From: Anderseniella sp.
GTDB lineage: Bacteria; Pseudomonadota; Alphaproteobacteria; Rhizobiales; Aestuariivirgaceae
Reading direction: 5' to 3'
Assembly (NCBI GenBank): GCA_013041995.1
Contig: JABDRA010000019.1
Span: 1 to 8,172 of the forward strand
Length of the DNA: 8,172 bases
Both the position numbers and the translations under genes were made by a program. Positions 1 to 5,405 of the stretch are shown here, one piece after another; positions within the stretch are counted from its first letter, which is position 1, and each line of letters starts with the position of its first letter. The notes beneath the pieces are model-generated. The model did not search any database. It was not told the origin of the DNA and saw only the letters and a list, made by a program, of their open reading frames with translations.

Positions 1-774
1 CATCTGGGCAGCTTCAATCGCCTCATCGGGCACCAGCAGGCAGTCATCGACATGGGTTCTGGCGATTTCAAATGCGAGCCTTCCGATTTCCGATGCTCCG
101 AGCGAATCGGCAGCAACGCCTGAAACATCGACCTTCACAGGGTGCCCGGCAGCCCGCGCAGCATGCAGCGCAGTGCAGGTTTCCGGTTCAACAGCAATGA
201 TCCGCGTGCGCTCGCCATACCAGGCGGCAACGCCGCCGATCAGGCCGCCGCCGCCGACAGCAACAAGAACCGTGTCGAGGCCGGGGCACTGCTCCTCCAG
301 CTCAAGGCCGAGCGTTCCCTGGCCGGCCAGCGTCGGTTCGGCATTGTAGGCATGAACCGATACCGCACCGGTTCGGGCAATATGGGCATCACACAACGCA
401 AGCGCTTCGGCATAGTTCGCCCCGTCCTGTATGACTTCAGCACCATAGGACCTGATGCGGGCGACCTTGGCCGGTGCAGAGATCGATGGCACGAAGATGT
501 GTGCCTCAAGCCCCAGGACTTGAGCGACATGGGCAACCGCCGCCCCGTGATTGCCGCCGGATGCCGCGGCAACGCCTGCGGTTTTCGCGGCGTCATTGCC
601 GATCAGCGAATTGAACGCACCGCGCGCCTTGAACGAACCGGAATACTGAAAGCATTCGAGTTTCAAGGTGACCGGCTGTTCGATGCCGGGCAGCACGACC
701 TGCATGACCGGTGTGCGGCAGATGCGCGACGCAATGCGGGCGTAGGCGAGTTCAATGTCTGTCTGGGTGATCAT
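1..774 (-). CDS. PLP-dependent threonine/serine dehydratase-like enzyme, C-terminus cut by window edge
   Basis: A fold-type II PLP enzyme of the threonine dehydratase / serine racemase group, which typically deaminates a hydroxy-amino acid (threonine, serine or 3-hydroxyaspartate) to a 2-oxo acid and ammonia in the cytoplasm. The minus-strand reading frame is open for 258 codons from the ATG at 774-772 to base 1, with no stop, so the gene continues beyond the window; family members are usually about 310-330 residues. Visible signatures: YSGSFKARGA with the Schiff-base lysine at K49, the substrate-binding loop SGGNHG at 72-77, and the phosphate-binding loop GGGGL at 174-178, followed by VEPE. 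An in-frame stop lies 33 nt upstream (807-805) with no other ATG between, which fixes the start, although no good Shine-Dalgarno is visible. It lies 101 nt downstream of the DUF429 gene on the same strand and may share transcription with pdxY, whose product makes its cofactor. The exact substrate cannot be told from sequence. Confidence 0.88.
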   Translation of the reverse strand, partial: MITQTDIELAYARIASRICRTPVMQVVLPGIEQPVTLKLECFQYSGSFKARGAFNSLIGNDAAKTAGVAAASGGNHGAAVAHVAQVLGLEAHIFVPSISAPAKVARIRSYGAEVIQDGANYAEALALCDAHIARTGAVSVHAYNAEPTLAGQGTLGLELEEQCPGLDTVLVAVGGGGLIGGVAAWYGERTRIIAVEPETCTALHAARAAGHPVKVDVSGVAADSLGASEIGRLAFEIARTHVDDCLLVPDEAIEAAQM

Positions 775-875
775 GTTCAGTGTGGGGTTGGATTGGGATG
801 ATAGTTATAGCTTGGAGAAGCCGGTGTCATAGTGGCTCTTTTGCGCACGCGCGGCAACCAGTGCATTGCCGATTG

Positions 876-1574
876 TCATGCATTGATCTGCATGCGAAGG
901 CCACGGGCGTCGAATTCGGGTGTGGCGGGGAAAGTTAGGTGATCGCCTGTGGCAATGCGCTGTGCCGACCAGCAACACGCGCAGGCATCCAGAATGTCGT
1001 CATCTGCGGCTTGCGACGTCTTCCAGTGAGGATGCTGCAACCGGTCCAGCGGAAAACCGCCGGCTGTTAGCAGTGCGCGGCGTTGCTCGGCGCCTTCGGC
1101 GGTTTTCTTGGCATGCTGCAACGGGCGAGCATTGTTCATGACACAAAACGCCACTTCAGGATGGACTTCGGATATTCGGGATTGCAGTTGCGGTGTGATG
1201 GCTGCATCGATTTCGCGCATTTTGGGAAACAGCATGAAGGCCTGCTTCGAGAACTTTTTGCCCAGTATAAGAGCGTTGATGTCACAAGCCTTGCGGTAGT
1301 CGTCGGCCATGACGGCCTCGCGGCACGGTACCGGGAAAACCGATGACCGGCGTGGGCCGATGTACTGACGCGCCAGGGCTTCGCAGGACCGGGCCGTATC
1401 GGCGGGGAAACCGATTGGCATATCCACGCCGATGTGACCGGCGCGAGTGTCCAGTGCGCTGCGGATGTCCGGGATGATGTTAGCTTGTGGTGCTGCGCCG
1501 GGGTCGCCCGACCATGAAACCATGACCCAGCCCGCCTTGCAGCCGTCCAGGCCAAGAAAAAAATTCTCAGGCAT
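876..1574 (-). CDS. DUF429 family protein (predicted RNase H-like fold)
   Basis: A 232-residue protein of the DUF429 family; no biochemical role is established for it as far as I know, though the family is usually considered RNase H-like and possibly nuclease-related. Motifs typical of the family are present: GLDGCKAGW at 8-16 near the N-terminus, GVDMPIGFP at 49-57, GPRRSSVFPVPCR at 73-85, EVHPEVAF at 136-143 and DDDILDACACCWSA at 191-204. The acidic residues D10, D51, E136 and D191-D195 are candidates for a metal site, by inference only. Length is normal for the family and the protein looks soluble, with no signal peptide. The start ATG overlaps the end of pdxY by 8 nt (1567-1574), and no clear independent ribosome binding site is visible, so translation is probably coupled to pdxY. 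Nothing suggests decay. Confidence 0.87.
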   Translation of the reverse strand: MPENFFLGLDGCKAGWVMVSWSGDPGAAPQANIIPDIRSALDTRAGHIGVDMPIGFPADTARSCEALARQYIGPRRSSVFPVPCREAVMADDYRKACDINALILGKKFSKQAFMLFPKMREIDAAITPQLQSRISEVHPEVAFCVMNNARPLQHAKKTAEGAEQRRALLTAGGFPLDRLQHPHWKTSQAADDDILDACACCWSAQRIATGDHLTFPATPEFDARGLRMQINA

Positions 1575-2406
1575 TTGTGGATCGAACCGAGGTGATGTTG
1601 CCGGTGTGTGGTGGTTGATCGATCAGATCATTCCAGGCAGCGAGATCAAGCTCGTCACCGGCAGACAGCGCTGTGGCTTCAACCACGCGGAAAGCAGTGT
1701 TGCCGGCATGAAGCAGCGCATCCCTGGGCGATGACTTGAGAATCCGGGCGGCGAACACGCCGGCAAACAGGTCGCCGGTGCCGTGCGGCGGGTCGGGAAA
1801 GACCTGGGTTTCATGCAAGGTGGCAGCGTTGGATTCGACCAGCAGATTGCCGATACCCAGCGTGTCCGGAAAGGCTGACGTGACCACGGCAGTGTCTGCT
1901 CCAAGCGAGCGTGCCGCATGGACCAGGGACGTGTTGTCGCTGCTTTTGTCTCCGGTCAGCACATCGAGTTCAAACCGGTTCGGCATGGCGATGTCAGCCA
2001 GCGGCAGCAGATGCGTCTTGATCGCGGCAATAACCTCGTCTGCTACGTACCTGCCGTATGAATCAGCGCAAACTGGATCGACAAGTACCTGGAACTGCTG
2101 GCGGGCATCCTGCAGGCGCTTGATGAAATCGGCTGCCGCTGCGACCTGGTCGCCATCACGGAAATACCCGGTCATGACGAGGTCGATCTCACGGCGCCAT
2201 TCAGGTTGCTCAAAGCTTGTCAGCATGTCGGTGATGGTCTGGGGCGATGTGACCATGCCCGGCGGTTTGCCATGACCGGGATGATGCGCCCAGGTGACAG
2301 TGGGCACTTCCCACACGTCGATGCCGAGACGGCGTACGGCAAAGGCGGACGCCGTGTTGCCGACATAGCCGCGTGAAATGCGAGATGAGATGGAGACGAT
2401 GGCCAT
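1567..2406 (-). CDS. pdxY: Pyridoxal kinase PdxY (vitamin B6 salvage)
   Basis: Phosphorylates pyridoxal (and probably related B6 vitamers) with ATP to give pyridoxal 5'-phosphate in the cytoplasm. The 279-residue length fits the family (about 285). The N-terminus MAIVSISSRISRGYVGN and the following RRLGIDVWEVPTV match the vitamer-binding start of PdxY/PdxK kinases. Further signatures are LVDPV around 108-112, the PNRFELDVLTG segment at 142-152, and the ribokinase-superfamily anion hole and catalytic base HGTGDLFAGVF at 208-218 with D212 as the likely base. The segment after DPV reads CADSYGRYV where many kinases have MGD-type residues, a mild variation. It is the first gene of the leftward unit, divergent from the lyase gene with 164 nt between starts, and its stop codon overlaps the DUF429 start. 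No strong Shine-Dalgarno is seen before the ATG, but the N-terminal alignment supports this start. Confidence 0.9.
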   Translation of the reverse strand: MAIVSISSRISRGYVGNTASAFAVRRLGIDVWEVPTVTWAHHPGHGKPPGMVTSPQTITDMLTSFEQPEWRREIDLVMTGYFRDGDQVAAAADFIKRLQDARQQFQVLVDPVCADSYGRYVADEVIAAIKTHLLPLADIAMPNRFELDVLTGDKSSDNTSLVHAARSLGADTAVVTSAFPDTLGIGNLLVESNAATLHETQVFPDPPHGTGDLFAGVFAARILKSSPRDALLHAGNTAFRVVEATALSAGDELDLAAWNDLIDQPPHTGNITSVRSTNA

Positions 2407-2503
2407 GGGGTTTATGTGGACTCAAACGATGCCAGGATAGTTTTTGAACGGGCAGTATGTCTGAATGGTTTCTGGGTGGCTAGATGTGTTTGATTATTCC
2501 GCC

Positions 2504-2531
2504 CTTGTTATTGTGCGCTGCAATATATTAT
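2504..2531 (+). promoter_or_regulatory. Candidate sigma70-type promoter for the lyase-mch unit, with TGCGCTGCA in the spacer
   Basis: CTTGTT at 2504-2509 (compare the alphaproteobacterial -35 CTTGAC) is followed 16 nt later by TATTAT at 2526-2531, one mismatch from TATAAT. The spacer contains TGCGCTGCA at 2514-2522, which recurs in the same place in the sdhC promoter candidate. Predicted transcription would start near 2537-2539, giving a leader of about 33 nt before the ATG at 2571. Seen in sequence; promoter activity is inferred. Confidence 0.5.
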
Positions 2532-2554
2532 GAACTGCGTACATGAAGTTCATG
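2530..2554. repeat. Overlapping short inverted repeats, possible operator
   Basis: CATGAA (2542-2547) and TTCATG (2549-2554) form a perfect 6-bp dyad around one central base. ATGAACT (2530-2536) and AGTTCAT (2547-2553) form a second, perfect 7-bp inverted repeat separated by 10 nt. Both lie just at and after the predicted transcription start of the lyase gene, where a repressor could bind, or where a leader hairpin could form just before the ribosome binding site. The regulator is unknown and chance occurrence is possible. Confidence 0.35.
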
Positions 2555-2555
2555 C

Positions 2556-2560
2556 AGGGG
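2556..2560 (+). promoter_or_regulatory. Ribosome binding site of the CoA-ester lyase gene
   Basis: AGGGG ends 10 nt before the ATG at 2571. It supports that start rather than the ATG at 2543, which opens a different frame. Confidence 0.55.
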
Positions 2561-2570
2561 AATTGCTTAA

Positions 2571-3449
2571 ATGACTGTCAGGCCGCGCCGCAGTGTCTTG
2601 TATATGCCGGGGTCCAATACCCGTGCGCTGGAAAAGGCGAAATCGCTTGCAGCAGACACCCTCATCCTGGATCTGGAAGATGCGGTTGCACCGTCTGCCA
2701 AGGCGGACGCGCGCGGCTTTGTGTGTGATGCCGTTAAGGCCGGTGGCTACGGCAGGCGCGAACTGGTTATCCGCATCAATGCACTGACATCCGAATGGGG
2801 CATGGATGACCTGTCCGCAGCATTGGAGGCGGGACCGGATGCCATACTGGTGCCGAAAGTGTCCACACTTTTTGATATTGCAACCGTCGACAAGGCGATG
2901 GCGGATGCACCGGAGCAGGTGTCCATCTGGGCCATGATGGAAACGCCGCTGGCCATGCTGAACGCGCGCGAAATCGCATCTGCGGCCATTGAATACTCCC
3001 GCTTTGAGTGCATGGTGATGGGAACAAATGACCTGGCCAAGGAAACCGGCGCGGGCCTGGGTGGTGATCGTGTTGCCATGATGCCGTGGCTGATGACTTG
3101 CGTGGCGGCAGCGCGCGCCTACGGCGTGGCGATCATAGACGGCGTCTATAATGATTTCCGGAATGACGAAGGCTGTGCAGACGAATGTGCGCAGGGCCGG
3201 CTGGCCGGCATGGATGGCAAGACACTGATCCACCCCGGCCAGATCGTGCCGGCCAATGCGGCATTTGCGCCATCGCCGGAGCAGATTGCCGCGGCCAACG
3301 ATATTATCGCGGCGTTTGCCCTGCCGGAGAATGCCGGTCTCGGCGCCATCAATCTCAATGGCCGTATGGTCGAATTGCTGCATTGTGAAATTGCGCGAAA
3401 GACGGTTGCCATGAGCGAGGCGATCTCTGCGCTGGAGGAAACATCATGA
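2571..3449 (+). CDS. HpcH/HpaI (CitE)-family CoA-ester lyase, probably Mcl2-like (3S)-malyl-CoA thioesterase
   Basis: A 292-residue TIM-barrel enzyme of the citrate lyase beta / malyl-CoA lyase superfamily. These Mg-dependent enzymes cleave, or in some paralogues hydrolyse, 3-hydroxyacyl-CoA esters such as malyl-CoA, beta-methylmalyl-CoA or citramalyl-CoA. Visible features: RSVLYMPGSNTRALEKA at 7-23 (CoA/phosphate binding), LILDLEDAVAP at 31-41, the substrate arginine in RIN (R68), ILVPKV at 92-97, MMET with the probable metal ligand E124, MGTNDLAKE with the probable second ligand D154, IIDGVYNDF at 188-196 and DGKTLIHPGQI at 215-225. The MGTNDLAKE and DGVYN wording resembles, from memory, Rhodobacter sphaeroides Mcl2, a (3S)-malyl-CoA thioesterase, more than the longer Mcl1 lyase. 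The stop overlaps the mch start (ATGA), so the two are co-translated. The family is secure; thioesterase versus lyase activity and the substrate are inference, with citramalyl-CoA lyase as an alternative. Confidence 0.87.
   Translation: MTVRPRRSVLYMPGSNTRALEKAKSLAADTLILDLEDAVAPSAKADARGFVCDAVKAGGYGRRELVIRINALTSEWGMDDLSAALEAGPDAILVPKVSTLFDIATVDKAMADAPEQVSIWAMMETPLAMLNAREIASAAIEYSRFECMVMGTNDLAKETGAGLGGDRVAMMPWLMTCVAAARAYGVAIIDGVYNDFRNDEGCADECAQGRLAGMDGKTLIHPGQIVPANAAFAPSPEQIAAANDIIAAFALPENAGLGAINLNGRMVELLHCEIARKTVAMSEAISALEETS
3434..3439 (+). promoter_or_regulatory. Strong ribosome binding site of mch inside the lyase gene
   Basis: GGAGGA lies 6 nt before the ATG at 3446 and 12 nt before a second in-frame ATG at 3452. 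The spacing favours the first start, which gives the 4-nt ATGA overlap with the lyase stop codon. Confidence 0.75.
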
Positions 3450-4501
3450 GCATGACATCCAGCAAGACCACGTCAGGCAATTTTTTCGAGGACTTTTCGG
3501 TCGGCCGGATTATCCGGCATGCGGTTCCGCGCACGGTGGGCGAAGGCGAACGCGCGCTTTATACCGGGCTTTACGGGATGCGCTGCGCGGTCCAGTCGTC
3601 GGACGCGTTTGCCAGGGCGATCGGGTACAAGGAATTCCCGCTGGACGACATGCTGGTGTTCCACATCGTGTTCGGCAAGACCGTGCCGGATATTTCCCTC
3701 AACGCGGTTGCCAATCTGGGGTATGCGGACTGCCGCTTTCTGAAACCGGTTTTTGCCGGGGACACGCTGCACTCGCAATCTGAAGTGATCGGTGTGAAGC
3801 AGAATTCAAACGGCAAAACGGGTGTGGTCTATGTGCGCTCGACGGGGATGAACCAGCACGATGAACCGGTACTTGAGTTCGTGCGCTGGGTGATGGTGCG
3901 CAAACGTGATGCAGCATCGAACGCACCTGATCCGGTCGTGCCGGAGTTGCCGGATCACGTTTCGCCTGCCCACCTGGGGGCAGCGTGTCCGGTGATCGAT
4001 CCGGCAAAGTGGGACACGGGGCTTTCCGGCTCTGCCTATTTCTGGGATGACTATCAGCCCGGTGAGCGCATTGATCATGTGGACGGCATGACGGTGGAAG
4101 AAGCCGAGCACATGCTGGCGACAAGGCTGTACCAGAACACCGCGAAAGTGCATTTCAACCAGTTCACCGAAGGCAAGGGCCGGTTTGGCCGCCGGCTGAT
4201 CTATGGCGGCCACGTGATTTCGCTGGCGCGGGCCCTGTCGTTCAACGGACTGGGAAACGCATTCCATGTCGCAGCCATCAATGGCGGTGCGCACGTGGCA
4301 CCCCTGTTTGCCGGTGAAACGGTCTTCAGCTGGTCTGAAGTGCGCGATACGGCAAGACTGGAGGGCCGCGACGATGTGGGTGCCCTGCGACTGCGCACTG
4401 TCGCTACAAAGGATGCATCTTGCGGCTCGTTTCCGGAAACCGGTGATGAGGGCGTTATTCTCGACCTCGATTACTGGGCGCTGATGCCGGTCAAACCATA
4501 A
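3446..4501 (+). CDS. mch: Mesaconyl-CoA hydratase (beta-methylmalyl-CoA dehydratase), double-hotdog MaoC family
   Basis: Interconverts mesaconyl-C1-CoA and beta-methylmalyl-CoA in the ethylmalonyl-CoA pathway, which lets alphaproteobacteria without a glyoxylate shunt assimilate acetyl-CoA. The 351-residue length fits this two-hotdog family (about 340-350). Half 1 (about 12-155) starts FFEDFSVG at 13-20, then carries VFHIVFGKTVPDISLNA at 71-87 and FAGDTL at 103-108. Half 2 (about 198-350) has YFWDDYQPGERIDHVDGMT at 198-216, EEAEHMLATRLYQNTAKVHF at 218-237 and YGGHVISLARALSFNGL at 253-269. H236 lies where hydratase-2 enzymes have their motif histidine, while the usual Asp position appears as N231, which I believe is normal for Mch. 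The wording resembles the R. sphaeroides enzyme closely as I recall it. The start is set by the GGAGGA at 3434-3439. It overlaps the lyase gene upstream by 4 nt and lies 114 nt before sdhC. A mesaconyl-C4-CoA or itaconyl-CoA hydratase is a less likely alternative. Confidence 0.88.
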   Translation: MSMTSSKTTSGNFFEDFSVGRIIRHAVPRTVGEGERALYTGLYGMRCAVQSSDAFARAIGYKEFPLDDMLVFHIVFGKTVPDISLNAVANLGYADCRFLKPVFAGDTLHSQSEVIGVKQNSNGKTGVVYVRSTGMNQHDEPVLEFVRWVMVRKRDAASNAPDPVVPELPDHVSPAHLGAACPVIDPAKWDTGLSGSAYFWDDYQPGERIDHVDGMTVEEAEHMLATRLYQNTAKVHFNQFTEGKGRFGRRLIYGGHVISLARALSFNGLGNAFHVAAINGGAHVAPLFAGETVFSWSEVRDTARLEGRDDVGALRLRTVATKDASCGSFPETGDEGVILDLDYWALMPVKP

Positions 4502-4531
4502 TGGGATACGCCTACAAGGTGTGAAATTATG
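4497..4531 (+). other. Hairpin spanning the mch stop codon
   Basis: CATAAT (4497-4502) pairs with ATTATG (4526-4531). After a 4/2-nt internal loop, TACGCCT (4507-4513) pairs with AGGTGTG (4517-4523) around a 3-nt ACA loop, with two G-U pairs: 13 pairs in all. No T-run follows, so it is not a classical intrinsic terminator; it could act as an mRNA 3' end stabiliser or weak attenuator between mch and sdhC. No folding energy was computed. Confidence 0.35.
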
Positions 4532-4542
4532 CCACGCTGCGC

Positions 4543-4570
4543 ATTGCGTGTGTTGCGCTGCACATAGTAT
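4543..4570 (+). promoter_or_regulatory. Candidate sdhCDAB promoter with TGCGCTGCA in the spacer
   Basis: ATTGCG at 4543-4548 and TAGTAT at 4565-4570 are separated by 16 nt, the same spacing as in the lyase promoter candidate, and the spacer holds the same TGCGCTGCA (4554-4562). Directly after the -10, both read TATGAA (here 4568-4573). The individual hexamers match consensus poorly, so the case rests on the shared layout. It would give sdhC a leader of about 40 nt and transcription partly independent of mch. Confidence 0.45.
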
Positions 4571-4602
4571 GAAGGAACCAATCCTGCCCAGACGACATCA
4601 CC

Positions 4603-4607
4603 GGGGA
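4603..4607 (+). promoter_or_regulatory. Ribosome binding site of sdhC
   Basis: GGGGA sits 8 nt before the ATG at 4616. The next in-frame ATG at 4631 has no such site, which decides the start. Confidence 0.5.
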
Positions 4608-4615
4608 CAATCTGA

Positions 4616-5011
4616 ATGGCGAATTCACCAATGAAAGAGCGACCGCTCTCTCCTCACCTGAGCATCTATAAACCGATGCTCACCACGATGATGTCGATCA
4701 TGCACCGCATAACCGGCATGGGGTTGTATTTCGGCATGGCCCTGTTCGTGTGGTGGCTGTTTTCCGCAGCCCATTCGCAAAGCTACTTTGACTTTGTGCA
4801 GGGTTTCATCGGCTCCTGGTTCGGGCGCCTGGTGTTGTTCGGCTTTACCTGGGCGCTGGTCCACCACGCCCTTGGCGGGCTCCGGCATCTGCTCTGGGAT
4901 ACCGGACGCGGGTTTGATCTGGTCAAGGTCGAATGGATGGCGCGGGCGACCATTGCCGGATCGATCATTCTAACGCTGCTGATCTGGATTGCAGCCTATG
5001 CGGCGAGGTAA
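4616..5011 (+). CDS. sdhC: Succinate dehydrogenase cytochrome b556 subunit SdhC
   Basis: Membrane anchor of complex II; with SdhD it binds heme b and ubiquinone and docks SdhA-SdhB to the cytoplasmic face of the inner membrane. The 131-residue protein begins with the typical RPLSPHLSIYKP (9-20). SIMHRITG at 27-34 carries S27, H30 and R31 at the positions used for quinone and heme-propionate binding in the E. coli subunit. H84 in LVHHALGGLRH matches the E. coli axial heme ligand position. Three hydrophobic helices are evident, roughly 27-51, 69-94 and 111-130. It is the first gene of sdhCDAB and is followed by sdhD after 6 nt. Confidence 0.95.
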   Translation: MANSPMKERPLSPHLSIYKPMLTTMMSIMHRITGMGLYFGMALFVWWLFSAAHSQSYFDFVQGFIGSWFGRLVLFGFTWALVHHALGGLRHLLWDTGRGFDLVKVEWMARATIAGSIILTLLIWIAAYAAR

Positions 5012-5017
5012 CTGAAT

Positions 5018-5398
5018 ATGAGCATGAGAACGCCCCTGGGCAAAGTTCGCGGGCTGGGGTCTGCAAAATCCGGCACCGAGCATTTCTGGCATCAGCGGCT
5101 GACCGCAATTGCCAATATTCCGCTGGTGATCTTTCTGGCGTGGTTCTGCGTTTCCAAGGTGGGTGCTGATCGCGCGGAAATGACACAAGCGCTGTCCAAC
5201 CCGCTGGTGGCGCTGATGCTGGTGTTCACCATCATCTCGATCACCTGGCACATGCGGCTCGGCATGCAGGTTGTCATCGAGGATTATATACATAACGAAG
5301 GCGGCAAGGTGATCTGCCTTCTCGGCAATACCTTCTTCTCATTGGCGGTGGCCCTGACCGGCCTGTTCGCCGTACTCAAGATTTCCTTCGGAGGCTGA
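5018..5398 (+). CDS. sdhD: Succinate dehydrogenase membrane anchor subunit SdhD
   Basis: Second membrane subunit of complex II; it shares the heme and quinone site with SdhC. The 126-residue protein opens with a basic, Gly/Ser-rich cytoplasmic stretch and the alphaproteobacterial-type SGTEHFWHQRLTA (18-30), followed by three hydrophobic helices at about 29-46, 62-84 and 97-120. In HMRLGMQVVIEDY (78-90), H78 and Y90 keep the 12-residue spacing of the E. coli heme ligand and quinone-binding tyrosine (H71 and Y83). GAGGT at 5005-5009, which overlaps the sdhC stop codon, is a ribosome binding site 8 nt before the ATG at 5018; a second ATG at 5024 is 14 nt away and less likely. The stop is 7 nt before sdhA. 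Confidence 0.93.
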   Translation: MSMRTPLGKVRGLGSAKSGTEHFWHQRLTAIANIPLVIFLAWFCVSKVGADRAEMTQALSNPLVALMLVFTIISITWHMRLGMQVVIEDYIHNEGGKVICLLGNTFFSLAVALTGLFAVLKISFGG

Positions 5399-5405
5399 CC
5401 GGCAC

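Larger units (their letters stand above)
2407..2570. other. Divergent intergenic region between pdxY and the CoA-ester lyase gene
   Basis: A 164-nt region between two divergent start codons. Its right half is AT-richer than the flanking genes and contains the candidate promoter and dyads listed separately. The left half (2407-2500) must hold the pdxY promoter, but only a weak candidate is visible on the minus strand. No ORF of interest, RNA gene or terminator was recognised. Confidence 0.7.

Noticed and set aside
142..801. 219-codon open frame on the plus strand
   Set aside because: It lies antisense to the PLP-dependent dehydratase, whose motifs are intact in the minus strand. The plus-strand product is Arg- and Cys-rich with no recognisable domain, as expected of a shadow frame in GC-rich DNA.
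775..875. Possible terminator or promoter between the DUF429 and dehydratase genes
   Set aside because: Only an imperfect TTGC/GCAA-flanked element at about 841-857 was found, with no convincing stem, T-tract or promoter hexamer pair.
2454..2482. Possible pdxY promoter on the minus strand (TAGCCA, 17 nt, CATACT)
   Set aside because: Only 4 of 6 matches in each hexamer, which is near chance; kept out of the feature list.
2550..3383. 277-codon open frame on the minus strand opposite the CoA-ester lyase
   Set aside because: The His/Arg/Cys-rich composition and lack of any family motif, together with the fully conserved lyase on the plus strand, mark it as a shadow.
3806..4294. 162-codon minus-strand frame opposite mch
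   Set aside because: Same shadow pattern, with no start signals and no domain.
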